Origin: Streptomyces sp. NBC_00510
Lineage (GTDB): Bacteria; Actinomycetota; Actinomycetes; Streptomycetales; Streptomycetaceae
Assembly (NCBI GenBank): GCA_036013505.1
Contig: CP107851.1
Location: 3,605,501 to 3,669,500, forward strand
Direction: 5' to 3'
Length of the DNA: 64,000 nt
Shown here: positions 1 to 11,998 of the stretch, piece by piece
Position numbering within the stretch: the stretch's first letter is position 1
How the letters are laid out: every line of letters starts with the position of its first letter
The notes under the pieces: generated by a model
What the model saw: the letters and a program-made list of their open reading frames with translations, nothing else
Databases searched by the model: none
What the model was told of the DNA's origin: nothing
Program-made: the position numbers and the translations under genes

Positions 1-2209
<2,209 letters not shown>

Positions 2210-2235
2210 CGGTGCAGCCTACGTCGGCGCGCCGG

Positions 2236-2934
2236 TCAGGCTCCCGGCCGGATCGTCAGGTCGTTGATCTCGGCGTCCCGCGGCAGGTCGACCGCCGTCA
2301 GGATCGCCGTCGCCACCGACTCGGGGGCGATCCAGCGCGAGGGGTCGTACGTCTTGCCCTCCTGCTGGTGCACCTTGGCCTGCATCGGCGTGGCGGTGCG
2401 GCCCGGGTAGACGGAGGTGACCCGCACCCCGTTCGCGTGCTCCTCGTGGCGCAGGGAGTCGGCGAGCGCCTTGAGGCCGTGCTTGCTGGCCGCGTAGGCG
2501 CCCCACTCGGCGTGCGCGTTCAGCCCGGCGCCGGAGTTGACGAAGACCACGTGCCCGCGGGAGAGCCGCAGTTGGGGCAGGACGAGGCGGGTCAGCTCGG
2601 CCGGGCCCACGAGGTTGGCGGCGAGCGTCCGGTTCCAGGTCTTCGGGGTCAGCTCGCCGACCTGCCCCAGGTCCACGACGCCCGCGACGTGCAGCAGGGA
2701 GTCCAGCCGGTCCGGCGGCGACTGATGGCCCAGGGCCCAGGACAGCCGCTCCGGCTCCGCGAGGTCACCGACGAGGGTGCGCGCGCCCGGGAAGCGGTCG
2801 GCCAGCTCCTTGGCGCGTCCGGCGTTGCGGGCCAGCAGCCACAGTTCGTCGCCGCGGTCGAGGAGGCGCTGCGCCACGACGGCGCCGATGCCGGAGCCGG
2901 CGCCGGTGATCAGGTGAATCGACATGGGCTCCAT
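2236..2934 (-). CDS. Short-chain dehydrogenase/reductase
   Basis: 232-residue classical SDR with a Rossmann fold. The cofactor loop TGAGSGIG is at residues 10-17, the catalytic Ser134 is in FVNSGAG, and the YxxxK pair is Tyr147/Lys151 in AYAASKHG. An Arg a few residues after the second beta strand (LLARNAGRA) favours NADP(H) over NAD(H), by family rule. The substrate is unknown. It ends 26 nt before the MetE-like gene on the same strand and probably belongs to that transcription unit. The first ATG is used; an internal ATG four codons later is preceded by GGAG but with short spacing. Confidence 0.88.
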   Translation of the reverse strand: MEPMSIHLITGAGSGIGAVVAQRLLDRGDELWLLARNAGRAKELADRFPGARTLVGDLAEPERLSWALGHQSPPDRLDSLLHVAGVVDLGQVGELTPKTWNRTLAANLVGPAELTRLVLPQLRLSRGHVVFVNSGAGLNAHAEWGAYAASKHGLKALADSLRHEEHANGVRVTSVYPGRTATPMQAKVHQQEGKTYDPSRWIAPESVATAILTAVDLPRDAEINDLTIRPGA

Positions 2935-2952
2935 GCTGTCATCCCCCGCGGC

Positions 2953-3492
2953 TCACGCGATGCCGGCGTTCTCCTCCAGATAGGCGAGCGCCGAGACGCC
3001 GTCCTCGGCGAAGAACACCAGGTCGGCGAGGGGCAGCGGCAGGAAGCCCTCCTCGTCCATGCGCTGGAACTGCTCCTTGAGCCCGTCGTAGAAGCCCGCC
3101 GTGTTGAGCAGGACGACCGGCTTGGTGTGCAGCCCGTGCTTCTTCAGCTCCAGGATCTCGGTCGCCTCGTCCAGCGTGCCGGTGCCGCCCACCATGACCA
3201 CCACGGCGTCCGCGCGGGCCAGCAGCTCCGCCTTGCGCTCGGCGAGGTCGGCCGCGATCACCATCTCGTCGGCGCCCTTACGGGCCTTGGCCGCGAGGAA
3301 CTCCACCGAGACCCCGACCAGGCGCCCGCCGTGCTCCTGCACTCCGTCCGCCATCACCTTCATCAGGCCCACGTCCGAGCCGCCCCACACCAGGGTGTGC
3401 CCGCCCTTGCCGATCAACTCGGCGAACTGGCGGGCGGGTTCGGTGTAGCGGGGCTCGAGGTCGGCGGCGGAGAGGAAGACGCAGATGTTCAT
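2953..3492 (-). CDS. LOG/TIGR00730-family protein (cytokinin riboside 5'-monophosphate phosphoribohydrolase-like)
   Basis: 179 residues, starting MNICVFLSAADLEPRY. It has the LOG-type Rossmann fold: a short N-terminal strand, GGSDVGLMKVMADGV as the first nucleotide loop and VGGTGTLDEATEI as the second. Family enzymes cleave nucleoside 5'-monophosphates to base plus ribose 5-phosphate. The family signature is PGGxGTxxE; here the proline is Val, while Gly, Thr and the catalytic Glu remain. A long open frame continues upstream of the start but reads arginine-rich non-coding sequence, so the ATG at 3492 is preferred. The ribosome binding site is weak. The physiological substrate is unknown. Confidence 0.78.
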   Translation of the reverse strand: MNICVFLSAADLEPRYTEPARQFAELIGKGGHTLVWGGSDVGLMKVMADGVQEHGGRLVGVSVEFLAAKARKGADEMVIAADLAERKAELLARADAVVVMVGGTGTLDEATEILELKKHGLHTKPVVLLNTAGFYDGLKEQFQRMDEEGFLPLPLADLVFFAEDGVSALAYLEENAGIA

Positions 3493-3578
3493 GCGGGCCA
3501 GTCTCGCGCATGGCGCCGGGCGCCGGGCAGGGGGGCCGCCCGGCCCGTTCCGTACCCCGCGCCCGGTGCCGGGGCTGC

Positions 3579-4742
3579 TCAGGCGCTCGCGGCTGCCGGC
3601 CGGCTGCGCTCCGTCGTGGCGATCGTCGCCGAGCCGACGACGCGCGTGCCGTCGTAGAGCACGACCGCCTGGCCCGGCGCGACGCCGCGGACGGCTCCGC
3701 CGGTGAAACGGACGCGCAGTTCGCCGCCGGCCAGCTCGGCGATGACGGGCACGTCGTCGCCGTGGGCGCGCAGCTGCGCGGTGTACGCGCGCTGCCCGGC
3801 ACCGTCGGGTGCGGTGCCGCACCAGCGCGGGCGGATGGCGGTCAGGGCCGTGACGTCCAGGGCCTCGGCCGGGCCGACGGTCACCGTGTTGTCCACCGGC
3901 GAGATGTCGAGCACGTAGCGCGGCTTGCCGTCGGCGGCCGGCACGCCCAGGCGCAGCCCCTTGCGCTGGCCCACGGTGTAGCCGTAGGCGCCGGAGTGGG
4001 TGCCCAGGCGGTTGCCGTCCTCGTCGAGGATGTCGCCGTCGGCGGTGCCGAGGCGCCGCGCGAGGAAGCCCTGGGTGTCGCCGTCGGCGATGAAGCAGAT
4101 GTCGTGGCTGTCCGGCTTCTTCGCCACGGACAGGCCGCGGCGGGCCGCCTCCGCCCGGATCTCGTCCTTGGTGGTGAGGGTGTCGCCGAGCGGGAACATG
4201 GCGTGCGCCAGCTGCCGCTCGTCGAGGACGCCGAGGACGTACGACTGGTCCTTGGCCGCGTCGGAGGCGCGGTGCAGCTCGCGGGAGCCGTCGGGGTTGG
4301 CCACGACGGTGGCGTAGTGGCCGGTGCACACGGCGTCGAAGCCGAGGGCGATCGCCTTGTCGAGCAGCGCGGCGAACTTGATCTTCTCGTTGCAGCGCAG
4401 GCAGGGGTTGGGCGTACGGCCCGCGGCGTACTCGGCGACGAAGTCGTCGACGACGTCCGCGCGGAAGCGGTCGGCGAGGTCCCAGATGTAGAAGGGGATG
4501 CCGATGACGTCCGCGGCGCGGCGGGCGTCGTGGCTGTCCTCGATCGTGCAGCAGCCGCGGGCTCCGGTGCGGAACGACTGCGGGTTCGCGGAGAGGGCGA
4601 GGTGCACGCCCGTGACGTCGTGCCCCGCTTCGGCGGCGCGGGCGGCCGCCACGGCCGAGTCGACGCCACCGCTCATCGCGGCGAGCACGCGGAGGCGACG
4701 GCCGTCGCCAGGGCCTGTGGGTGCACCGGGGAAGTCAGTCAT
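3579..4742 (-). CDS. mnmA: tRNA-specific 2-thiouridylase MnmA
   Basis: 387 residues. It adenylates and thiolates U34 of tRNAs for Glu, Gln and Lys. The PP-loop SGGVDS is at residues 24-29, the nucleophilic Cys114 is in [12 protein letters not shown], and the persulfide-accepting Cys216 is in [15 protein letters not shown], so both catalytic cysteines are intact. The C-terminal beta-barrel domain is present. The start was moved inward from a longer open frame because GGAGG lies 6 nt before the ATG at 4742 and the upstream residues are low-complexity. The cysteine desulfurase that should supply the sulfur lies immediately upstream on the same strand. Confidence 0.96.
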   Translation of the reverse strand: MTDFPGAPTGPGDGRRLRVLAAMSGGVDSAVAAARAAEAGHDVTGVHLALSANPQSFRTGARGCCTIEDSHDARRAADVIGIPFYIWDLADRFRADVVDDFVAEYAAGRTPNPCLRCNEKIKFAALLDKAIALGFDAVCTGHYATVVANPDGSRELHRASDAAKDQSYVLGVLDERQLAHAMFPLGDTLTTKDEIRAEAARRGLSVAKKPDSHDICFIADGDTQGFLARRLGTADGDILDEDGNRLGTHSGAYGYTVGQRKGLRLGVPAADGKPRYVLDISPVDNTVTVGPAEALDVTALTAIRPRWCGTAPDGAGQRAYTAQLRAHGDDVPVIAELAGGELRVRFTGGAVRGVAPGQAVVLYDGTRVVGSATIATTERSRPAAASA

Positions 4743-4843
4743 AGCGCCTCCTAGGGTACGGCGCCCCCGGGGCGTCCTGCGGGGCCGGTCGTCGGGAACG
4801 CGGTGCGTGGCGGGGCGGGTGGTGGTGGGTGCGGTGCCGGGCA

Positions 4844-4885
4844 GGTGCGGGCGTTGCGCCGGCGGCGGGCTGCCTCCCACCCGCC
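4844..4885 (+). repeat. Dispersed intergenic repeat, copy A
   Basis: A GC-rich stretch of about 42 nt between mnmA and the cysteine desulfurase gene. Its core GCGTTGCGCCGGCGGCGGGC and trailing CTCCCACCCGCC match a sequence at 14873-14916 at about 38 of 44 positions, and an inverted partial copy at 15013-15046. It lies outside genes in every case. I interpret it as a member of a dispersed non-coding Streptomyces repeat family. Confidence 0.6.
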
Positions 4886-4892
4886 GCAGGCA

Positions 4893-6062
4893 CTACATCA
4901 GGCCCGCGCTGCGGGCGCGGGCCACGGCGGGGGCGATCGCCTCGCCGAGGACCGCGACGTCCTCCGCCGTCGAGGTGTGCCCGAGGGAGAAGCGCAGGGA
5001 GCCCCGCGCGAGGTCGGGGTCGGCGCCCATGGCGAGGAGGACGTGGCTGGGCTGGGGGACGCCGGCGGTGCACGCGGACCCGGTGGAGCACTCGATGCCC
5101 TGGGCGTCGAGCAGCATCAGCAGGGAGTCCCCCTCGCACCCGGGGAAGGAGAAGTGGGCGCTGGCGGGGAGGCGGCCGCCGGGGGCGGGGTCGCCGTTGA
5201 GGATGGCCTCGGGGACGGCCTCGCGGACCCGGGCGACCAGGTCGTCGCGCAGGGCGCCGATCTCCCGGGCGAAGTCCTCGCGCCGCTGCGCGGCGAGCGT
5301 CCCGGCGACGGCGAACGCGGCGACCGCGGGGACGTCGAGCGTGCCGGAGCGTACGCCGCGCTCCTGGCCGCCGCCGTGGAGGACGGGGACCGGGCCGATC
5401 TCGCGCCGGAGCACCAGGGCCCCGACGCCGTACGGGCCGCCGACCTTGTGCCCGGTGACGGTCATCGCGTCGAGCCCGGACGCCGCGAAGTCGACCTCGA
5501 CCTGCCCGAGGGCCTGGACGGCGTCGGAGTGCAGCGGCACCTCGAACTCCCGGGCCACCGCACTGAGTTCCGTGACCGGGAAGATCGTGCCGACCTCGTT
5601 GTTGGCCCACATCACCGTGGCGAGGGCCACATCGCCCGGGTCGCGGGCGATGGCCTCGCGCAGGGCCTCGGGGTGGACGCGCCCGTAGGCGTCGACCGGG
5701 AGCCATTCGACCCGGGCGCCCTCGTGCGTGGCGAGCCAGTCGACGGCGTCGAGGACGGCGTGGTGCTCGACGGGGCTGGCGAGGACCCGGGTGCGCCGGG
5801 GGTCGGCGTCGCGGCGGGCCCAGTACAGACCCTTGACCGCAAGGTTGTCGGCCTCGGTGCCGCCCGCGGTGAAGACGATCTCGCTGGGGCGGGCGCCGAG
5901 CGCGGCGGCCAGGGACTCCCGGGACTCCTCCACCGTGCGCCTGGCCCGGCGGCCGGCCGCGTGGAGGGAGGATGCGTTGCCCGTGACGGCGAGGTGCGCG
6001 GTCATCGCCTCGACGGCCTCCGGCAGCATCGGGGTCGTGGCGGCGTGGTCGAGGTAGGCCAT
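4893..6062 (-). CDS. Cysteine desulfurase (IscS/NifS-like)
   Basis: 389 residues. This PLP enzyme converts cysteine to alanine and passes persulfide sulfur on, here most likely to MnmA next door and to Fe-S assembly. The PLP Lys206 is in [14 protein letters not shown], the catalytic Cys331 is in [10 protein letters not shown], and the cofactor-contacting His in SPVEHHAV and the TAGGTEADN loop are present. The start [12 protein letters not shown] matches the family N-terminus; the upstream extension of the open frame is glycine-rich and unlikely to be coding. No strong Shine-Dalgarno sequence is visible. Class I (NifS/IscS) versus other types cannot be settled from sequence alone. Confidence 0.94.
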   Translation of the reverse strand: MAYLDHAATTPMLPEAVEAMTAHLAVTGNASSLHAAGRRARRTVEESRESLAAALGARPSEIVFTAGGTEADNLAVKGLYWARRDADPRRTRVLASPVEHHAVLDAVDWLATHEGARVEWLPVDAYGRVHPEALREAIARDPGDVALATVMWANNEVGTIFPVTELSAVAREFEVPLHSDAVQALGQVEVDFAASGLDAMTVTGHKVGGPYGVGALVLRREIGPVPVLHGGGQERGVRSGTLDVPAVAAFAVAGTLAAQRREDFAREIGALRDDLVARVREAVPEAILNGDPAPGGRLPASAHFSFPGCEGDSLLMLLDAQGIECSTGSACTAGVPQPSHVLLAMGADPDLARGSLRFSLGHTSTAEDVAVLGEAIAPAVARARSAGLM

Positions 6063-6144
6063 GATGAGCGTGATTCTACGGGCGCCGCAGCCCCCTCCCG
6101 GACCGAGGCCCGCCCCGGGGCCCACCGCGCCGGGTGGTGCCCCG

Positions 6145-6819
6145 CTACAGGTGGAGCTCCTCCGCCGCGGTGGTGCGCCGGTGCCAGGCGCGGGGGGCGC
6201 GCCAGTGGAAGCGCATGGCCAGCAGCCTGAGGACGAAGGCGCTGATGACGGCGAGCACCCCGGTGCCGGGGGTCAGGGCCTGGAATTTGATGAGCACCAC
6301 CACGACGGTGGCCCCCACGATGGCCGGCACCGCGTACAGGTCGCGGTCCCAGCGCAGCAGGGAGGGGACCTCGTTGCCGAGCAGGTCGCGCAGGACGCCG
6401 CCGCCGACGGCGGTGGCGAGCCCCAGGGTGGCGGAGGCGGTGAGGTTGAGGCCGTAGTCGTAGGCCTTGGTGGTGCCGGCGACGCAGAAGAGCCCGAGGC
6501 CGGCGGCGTCGAAGATGTTGATGGTGGTGTTGATCCGCTCGACCTGGGGGTGCAGGAAGAACACCACCGTGGTGGCGATCAGCGGGGTCAGGAAGTAGCC
6601 GAGGTCGGTGAAGGCGGCCGGCGGGACCGCCCCGATGATCAGGTCCCTGATCAGCCCTCCGCCCAGCGCGGTGACCTCGGCGAGGACCGCCATGCCGAAG
6701 ACGTCGTAGTTCTTGCGTACGGCGAGCAGCGCGCCGGAGATCGCGAAGACGAAGATTCCGACGAGGTCGAGCACGTGCTGGACGGAGTGGCTGAACAGTT
6801 CGGTTTGCACCGGCCTCAT
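6145..6819 (-). CDS. TRIC-type (UPF0126/YadS) cation channel-like membrane protein
   Basis: 224 residues with about seven hydrophobic segments. It contains the two pseudo-repeats typical of the family, each ending in a glycine-rich turn followed by Arg-Asp: [15 protein letters not shown] near residue 50 and [18 protein letters not shown] near residue 140. Bacterial TRIC homologues form monovalent cation channels; an older suggestion for the family is glycine transport. It ends 82 nt before the cysteine desulfurase start on the same strand. Its role here is not indicated by context. Confidence 0.85.
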   Translation of the reverse strand: MRPVQTELFSHSVQHVLDLVGIFVFAISGALLAVRKNYDVFGMAVLAEVTALGGGLIRDLIIGAVPPAAFTDLGYFLTPLIATTVVFFLHPQVERINTTINIFDAAGLGLFCVAGTTKAYDYGLNLTASATLGLATAVGGGVLRDLLGNEVPSLLRWDRDLYAVPAIVGATVVVVLIKFQALTPGTGVLAVISAFVLRLLAMRFHWRAPRAWHRRTTAAEELHL

Positions 6820-6835
6820 TGTGCCGGGTGGGTGG

Positions 6836-7891
6836 CTAGGCCTTCTCGGCCGTCTTCCCGGCCGTGCCGCTGCCGGAGTCGCCGGTGTTCTCCGGGTGGT
6901 GGCAGGCCACCTGGTGCCCGGTGGCCAGGAGGGCCAGCGGGGGCTCCGTGGTCTTGCAGACCTCGGTCGCCTTCCAGCAGCGGGTGTGGAAGCGGCAGCC
7001 GGGCGGCGGGGCGATCGGCGACGGGACGTCGCCGGTCAGCAGGATCCGCTCGCGCTTGGCGCGCCGCTTCGGGTCCGGCACCGGCACCGCGGAGAGCAGC
7101 GCGTTGGTGTACGGGTGCATCGGCTTGGTGTACAGGTCCTCGCGGTCGGCGACCTCGACGATCTTGCCGAGGTACATGACCGCGATGCGGTCCGACACGT
7201 GGCGGATGACCGACAGGTCGTGCGCGATGATCACGTAGGTCAGGCCGAGCTCGCTCTGCAAGTCGTCCAGGAGGTTGACCACCTGGGCCTGGATGGAGAC
7301 GTCGAGCGCCGACACCGGCTCGTCCGCGACCACGAGCTTGGGCTTGAGCGCCAGCGCGCGGGCGATGCCGATGCGCTGCCGCTGACCGCCGGAGAACTCG
7401 TGCGGGTAGCGGTTGTAGTGCTCGGGGTTGAGGCCGACCAGCTCCAGGAGGTTCTGCACCTCCTTCTTCACCCCGTTCTCCGTCTGCACCTTCTGCAGCC
7501 GGAACGGCGCGCCGACGATGGTGCCGACGGTGTGCCGCGGGTTGAGGGAGGAGTACGGGTCCTGGAAGATCATCTGCACGTCGCGGCGGAGCGGGCGCAT
7601 GCCCGAGGTGCCCAGGTGCGTGATGTCCCGGCCCTCGAACTCGATCTTCCCGCCGGTCGGTTCGAGCAGCCGGGTGATCAGCCGGCCCATGGTGGACTTG
7701 CCGCAGCCGGACTCGCCGACCACGCCGAGGGTCTCCCCGGGGTTGACGTGGAAGTCGATGCCGTCGACGGCCTTGACCGCGCCGACCTGGCGCCGCAGCA
7801 GACCCTTGGTGATCGGGAAGTGCTTGACCAGGCCGCTCACCTTGAGCAGCGCATCCGACCCGTCGGCGGTCGACTGCTGGGGGATCGTCAT
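6836..7891 (-). CDS. Peptide-type ABC importer, ATP-binding subunit (OppF-like)
   Basis: 351 residues. Walker A is GESGCGKST, the signature is [15 protein letters not shown], and Walker B is [13 protein letters not shown] with the H-loop AHDLSVIRH. The C-terminal oligopeptide-transporter extension ends in a Cys-rich segment ([15 protein letters not shown], later CHHPE), typical of the OppD/DppD family, where such cysteines bind an Fe-S cluster in some members. The start MTIPQQST at 7891 follows the oppD-like stop by 11 nt. It is the last gene of the five-gene importer operon, and it energises uptake together with the OppD-like subunit. Confidence 0.93.
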   Translation of the reverse strand: MTIPQQSTADGSDALLKVSGLVKHFPITKGLLRRQVGAVKAVDGIDFHVNPGETLGVVGESGCGKSTMGRLITRLLEPTGGKIEFEGRDITHLGTSGMRPLRRDVQMIFQDPYSSLNPRHTVGTIVGAPFRLQKVQTENGVKKEVQNLLELVGLNPEHYNRYPHEFSGGQRQRIGIARALALKPKLVVADEPVSALDVSIQAQVVNLLDDLQSELGLTYVIIAHDLSVIRHVSDRIAVMYLGKIVEVADREDLYTKPMHPYTNALLSAVPVPDPKRRAKRERILLTGDVPSPIAPPPGCRFHTRCWKATEVCKTTEPPLALLATGHQVACHHPENTGDSGSGTAGKTAEKA

Positions 7892-7902
7892 CTCCTGGCC
7901 TT

Positions 7903-9018
7903 TCACAGCTTCGGCGCAATCTCTTCGGTCCAGATGCGCTCCCGGTCCGCCGCGCCCAGGTGGCACGCGGCGTGGTGCCGGCTGCCGACCTCGCGCAGTT
8001 CCGGAACGACGGTGGTGCTGGCGCCGCCGGTGAGCTCCGCGTACGGGCAGCGCGGGTGGAAGGCGCAGCCGGACGGAATGTTGATGAGGCTCGGCGGCGA
8101 GCCCTTGACCGGGTTGAGCCGTTCGGTGCGCTCACGGTCCAGGCGGGGCATCGAGCCCAGCAGGCCCCAGGTGTAGGGGTGTTGCGGCTCGTAGAAGACC
8201 TTGTCGGCCGGTCCGCGCTCCACGCAGCGTCCGCCGTACATCACCAGGATGTCGTCCGCGAGCTCGGCGACGACGCCGAGGTCGTGGGTGATGATGATGA
8301 CCGCGGAGCCGAACTCCTTCTGCAGGTCCCGGATGAGGTCCAGGATCTGCGCCTGCACGGTCACGTCGAGCGCGGTGGTCGGCTCGTCCGCGATGAGCAG
8401 GTCGGGGTTGTTGGACAGCGCCATGGCGATCATCGCGCGCTGCCGCATGCCGCCGGAGAACTGGTGCGGGTAGTCGTCGACCCGCTTGTCGGGCTGCGGG
8501 ATGCCGACGCGGTCGAGCATCTCGATCGCGCGCTTGCGGGCCACGGCCTTGGACACGTCGTGGTGCACCCGGTACGCCTCGACGATCTGCGCGCCGACGG
8601 TGAAGTAGGGGTGCATCGCGGACAGCGGGTCCTGGAAGATCATCGCGGCGTCCTTGCCGCGCAGCCGCCGGACCTCGTCCGGGTCGGCCGAGAGCAGCTC
8701 CTTGCCGTCGAGCCAGATCTCGCCGGACATCCGCGCCTTGCTGCGGCCGTACTGGCCGGCCCGGTGCAGACCCATGATCGCCAGGGACGTCACCGACTTG
8801 CCGGAGCCGGACTCGCCGACGATGCCGAGGGTCTTGCCCTTCTCCAGCTGGAAGGAGAGGCCGTCGACGGACTTCACCAGACCGTCGTCGGTCGGGAAGT
8901 GCACCTTGAGGTCGCGGACCTCCAGGAACGCCGTGGGCTGCCCCGCCTTCCCGGCCACCGGCTCGTTCGGCGCGGCATCCGCCCCGGTGCCGGACTTCTG
9001 GATGGGGAGGTCGGTCAT
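7903..9018 (-). CDS. Peptide-type ABC importer, ATP-binding subunit (OppD-like)
   Basis: 371 residues. Walker A is GESGSGKSV, the signature is [15 protein letters not shown], Walker B is [13 protein letters not shown], and the H-loop is [11 protein letters not shown]. The C-terminal Opp extension holds [13 protein letters not shown] and a late ACHLG. Its ATG overlaps the OppB-like stop in an ATGA (9015-9018), indicating translational coupling. The N-terminal 30 residues are low-complexity and precede the ABC fold. It pairs with the following OppF-like subunit. Confidence 0.94.
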   Translation of the reverse strand: MTDLPIQKSGTGADAAPNEPVAGKAGQPTAFLEVRDLKVHFPTDDGLVKSVDGLSFQLEKGKTLGIVGESGSGKSVTSLAIMGLHRAGQYGRSKARMSGEIWLDGKELLSADPDEVRRLRGKDAAMIFQDPLSAMHPYFTVGAQIVEAYRVHHDVSKAVARKRAIEMLDRVGIPQPDKRVDDYPHQFSGGMRQRAMIAMALSNNPDLLIADEPTTALDVTVQAQILDLIRDLQKEFGSAVIIITHDLGVVAELADDILVMYGGRCVERGPADKVFYEPQHPYTWGLLGSMPRLDRERTERLNPVKGSPPSLINIPSGCAFHPRCPYAELTGGASTTVVPELREVGSRHHAACHLGAADRERIWTEEIAPKL

Positions 9019-10013
9019 GACAGCCTCACGCGCGGGTCGACGACGGCGTACAGCAGGTCTACGAGGAGGTTGGCCACCACCACGGCGACGGCCGCGATCA
9101 GCGTGACGCCGAGGATCAGCGGGAAGTCCTTGTCCGAGATCGCCTTCACCGCCGCCTGGCCGATGCCGGGCAGGCTGAACGTCGTCTCGGTGAGGATCGC
9201 GCCGCCGACGAGGGCGCCGAGGTCCATGCCGAGGATGGTGAGCACCGGGGTCATCGTCGAGCGCATGGCGTGCTTGCCGATGACGACCGGCTCGCGCAGG
9301 CCCTTGGCACGCGCGGTGCGGATGTAGTCCTCGCCCATGATCTCGAGCATGGTGGCCCGGGTCATCCGGGCGTACATGGCGGCGTAGAGGAAGGCGAGCG
9401 TGACCCAGGGCAGGAGCATGCCGCCGAACCAGCCGGATGGTGAATCACCGAACGGCACGTACTGGCCGTCGATCCATCCGAGCCCGTAGACGACCACCGC
9501 GAGGGCGATCATGCCGGTGAAGTAGATGGGGAGCGAGACGCCGGCGAGCGCCACCGTCATCAGGGAGCGGTCCAGTACGGAGCCGCGCTTGAGGGCGGAG
9601 ACGACACCGGTGCCGACGCCGACGATCACCCAGATGACGCAGGCGCCGGCGGCCAGCTGCAGGGTCACCGGGAGACGGTCCGTCAGGACCGGCCAGATCG
9701 CCTGCTCGTTGCGGAAGGAGTAGCCGAAGCAAGGGGCGGGGCAGTGCGTGACGTCCGCGCCGTTGGCGTAGTCACGCCCGGCGAACAGCCCCCACAGGAA
9801 CTTGCCGAACTGCACGAGGATGGGATCGTCGAGGCCCATCTTCTTCCGAATGCCCTCGAGGGAGGCCGGATCCGCCTGCTTCCCGATGAAGTAGGTGGCG
9901 GGGTCGACTCCGACCCATTTGGGGATCAGGAAGAAGATCCCGAAGGTCACCAACGTGATGACCAGCAACATGACGACGACAGCGAACAGTCGCCGGATGA
10001 TGTATGCAAGCAC
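9015..10013 (-). CDS. Peptide-type ABC importer, inner-membrane permease (OppB-like)
   Basis: 332 residues. The start is taken as GTG at 10013 (VLAYIIRRLFAVV), which gives the normal OppB N-terminus; the open frame extends 19 codons further upstream through sequence that overlaps a stem-loop. Six transmembrane helices are expected. The EAA-type cytoplasmic loop GEDYIRTARAKGL contacts the ATPase subunits. A periplasmic-side loop of about 90 residues after TM1 is characteristic of OppB. The gene follows the binding-protein gene after a strong hairpin and overlaps the OppD-like gene by 4 nt. Confidence 0.93.
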   Translation of the reverse strand: MLAYIIRRLFAVVVMLLVITLVTFGIFFLIPKWVGVDPATYFIGKQADPASLEGIRKKMGLDDPILVQFGKFLWGLFAGRDYANGADVTHCPAPCFGYSFRNEQAIWPVLTDRLPVTLQLAAGACVIWVIVGVGTGVVSALKRGSVLDRSLMTVALAGVSLPIYFTGMIALAVVVYGLGWIDGQYVPFGDSPSGWFGGMLLPWVTLAFLYAAMYARMTRATMLEIMGEDYIRTARAKGLREPVVIGKHAMRSTMTPVLTILGMDLGALVGGAILTETTFSLPGIGQAAVKAISDKDFPLILGVTLIAAVAVVVANLLVDLLYAVVDPRVRLS

Positions 10014-10027
10014 TGTGCTCGGCCCGG

Positions 10028-10056
10028 CGGCGGCCCGGGGGTTACCCGGGCCGCCG
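10028..10056 (-). terminator. Intercistronic stem-loop between binding-protein and permease genes
   Basis: A perfect 12-bp GC-only stem (CGGCGGCCCGGG and its complement) with a 5-nt loop, with no U-run on the minus strand. It lies 14 nt before the OppB-like start and 62 nt after the binding-protein stop. In ABC importer operons such structures commonly raise binding-protein yield over permease by partial termination or by protecting the upstream mRNA. That role is inferred. Confidence 0.65.
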
Positions 10057-10118
10057 CACGCGGCCATCACCTGCCCTTCGTGCCTAGCGGGTGTGGCACT
10101 CGATCGATTCGAGGGTTG

Positions 10119-11894
10119 TTACTGCACGCCCAGCGAGGCGTAGTCGTAGCGGCCGTTGTACGCGTCGGCCGTGTAGACGTTGGTCAGGCGGGAGCTGCGC
10201 CAGATGATGTTCTTCTCGAAGGTGAAGGGCAGGTAGTACGCGCCCTCGGAGACCTTCTGGTTGATCTGCTTGTACAGCTCGGCCGCGGCGTTCGCGTCGG
10301 TCTGCTGCAGCGCCTGGTCGAACAGGCCGTCGATCGACTTGTCCTTGATCTCGGCGAAGTTGTTGTTGCCGCTCTCCAGGATGAACCGGCTGTCGACCAG
10401 CGGCTGGAGGAAGCCCTGGCCCGACGGGAAGTCGGCGCCCCAGCCCATGATGATGATGCCGTAGTTCTTGGACTTGACCGTCTTCGGGGCACCGATGATG
10501 CCGGAGGTCTGCGCACCGTCGAACTCGTCGAGCTCGGTGGTGATGCCGACCTTCTTCAGCGACTCCTGCAGCGACTCGGCCGTGGCGATCTCGATCGGCT
10601 TGTTGTTGCGGACCGCGATCGTGGTCTTGAAGCCGTTGGGCTGGCCGCAGGCCTTGAGCTCCTTCTTGGCCTCTTCGACGTTGCCCGAGGTGTCCTTCAG
10701 GACGTTGTACGGGTCGTAGTTGCCGTCGGCGCCCTTGATGCCCAGCGGGAGCATGTTCGGGGCGATGGCGCCGCCGGCCTGCGGGCCGCCACGGGCGGTC
10801 TGCAGCGACTTGTGGTCGGCGGCGAGGATGACCGCCTTGCGGCAGTGGATGTTGTCCATCGGCTTGACCGTGGTCGGGAAGACCGCGTAACGGATGAAGC
10901 CGGTGTCCGGGTTGTCGGCGTTGCCCTTGTTCTTGCCGAGCACCTCGGCGCGCGCGGCCTGGCCGACGCCGGTGGCGTTGAGGTCCAGGTCGTAGTCGCC
11001 GTTGATCAGGCGCTTGTCCATGTCGTCGGCGTTGGTGGTCAGGGTGACCGTGATCTTGTCCGGCAGCGCCTTGCGGAGGTCGTCGGTGGACGCGCTCCAG
11101 TTGGTGTTGCGGACCAGGACCATCGACTTGTTCGGCGTGTACGACTCGAACTTGTACGGGCCGCTGGAGAACGGCTTGAGGCCGTACTTCGCGCCGGTGT
11201 CCTTGGCCGCGGGGACCGGGGAGCCGGACGGCATCGCGAGCATCTGCTCGAAGTCGCTGTTCGGCGTCGCCAGGTGGAAGGTGATGGTCTTGTCGTCCGG
11301 CGTCTCGATGGCCTTCAGACCGAGCTTGTCGGGCGAGGTGTCCTTGTACGGGCCCTTGTACTCACCCTTGGGGTCGAGCACCTGCTGCAGGTAGATCGGG
11401 CCGCCGGAGATGACGTCCTGCGCCCAGATGCGCTCGATGCCGTACTTGATGTCCTTGGAGGTCAGCGGGGAGCCGTCCTCCCACTTCAAGCCGTCCTTCA
11501 GGGTGTACGTGTAGGTCTTGCCGCCGTCGCTGACCTTCGCGAGGCCGCTGGCGAGGTCCGGCTTCAGCGTGGTGCTGCCGAGACCCGGCTCCGGGGTGAA
11601 GGAGACCAGCTGACGGGTGTAGTACCGGGCGAAGTCCCACATGAAGCCGTAGTAGCCACGCTGCGGGTCCCAGGAGTCGGCGTCCTGCGTCCCGATGAAC
11701 TTGAGCGTGCCGCCCTTCTTGTCGGACGCGTTCGCCACCTTGTTGACGGCGGCGTTGAATCCGGGGGCCTTGGCGTTGCCGTCGGACTTGCCGCCACCGC
11801 CGCCTCCGCCGCAAGCGGCGGTGGACAGCAGTGCGGCGACCACGACGGCCGTCCCTGCGGCCAGCCTGCGCCTCGATGAGCGTGGGGATGTCAC
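10119..11894 (-). CDS. Peptide-type ABC importer, extracellular substrate-binding lipoprotein (SBP family 5)
   Basis: 591 residues from GTG at 11894, chosen because GGAGG lies 10 nt upstream; a longer frame to 11966 lacks this. The lipoprotein signal is a twin-Arg-rich n-region, a hydrophobic core and the lipobox STAAC with Cys28, followed by a run of glycines. The mature part is a family 5 solute-binding protein (WDPQRGYYGF, DGLKWEDGSPLTSKDIKYGIER, YPF-type C-terminal lobe), as in DppA/OppA. The ligand (peptide, nickel or sugar) is not readable from sequence. It sits between two permease genes, so the order is OppC, binding protein, OppB, D, F. Confidence 0.94.
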   Translation of the reverse strand: MTSPRSSRRRLAAGTAVVVAALLSTAACGGGGGGGKSDGNAKAPGFNAAVNKVANASDKKGGTLKFIGTQDADSWDPQRGYYGFMWDFARYYTRQLVSFTPEPGLGSTTLKPDLASGLAKVSDGGKTYTYTLKDGLKWEDGSPLTSKDIKYGIERIWAQDVISGGPIYLQQVLDPKGEYKGPYKDTSPDKLGLKAIETPDDKTITFHLATPNSDFEQMLAMPSGSPVPAAKDTGAKYGLKPFSSGPYKFESYTPNKSMVLVRNTNWSASTDDLRKALPDKITVTLTTNADDMDKRLINGDYDLDLNATGVGQAARAEVLGKNKGNADNPDTGFIRYAVFPTTVKPMDNIHCRKAVILAADHKSLQTARGGPQAGGAIAPNMLPLGIKGADGNYDPYNVLKDTSGNVEEAKKELKACGQPNGFKTTIAVRNNKPIEIATAESLQESLKKVGITTELDEFDGAQTSGIIGAPKTVKSKNYGIIIMGWGADFPSGQGFLQPLVDSRFILESGNNNFAEIKDKSIDGLFDQALQQTDANAAAELYKQINQKVSEGAYYLPFTFEKNIIWRSSRLTNVYTADAYNGRYDYASLGVQ

Positions 11895-11998
11895 TTTTTC
11901 GTAACCTCCGTGATTCGCGGTCCGCGACTTTCGGCGGACCTGCGGTCCTTCTCGGTGAGAAGCCACCTGACGGGAATGGCAGGGGCGGTGTGCGAGGG

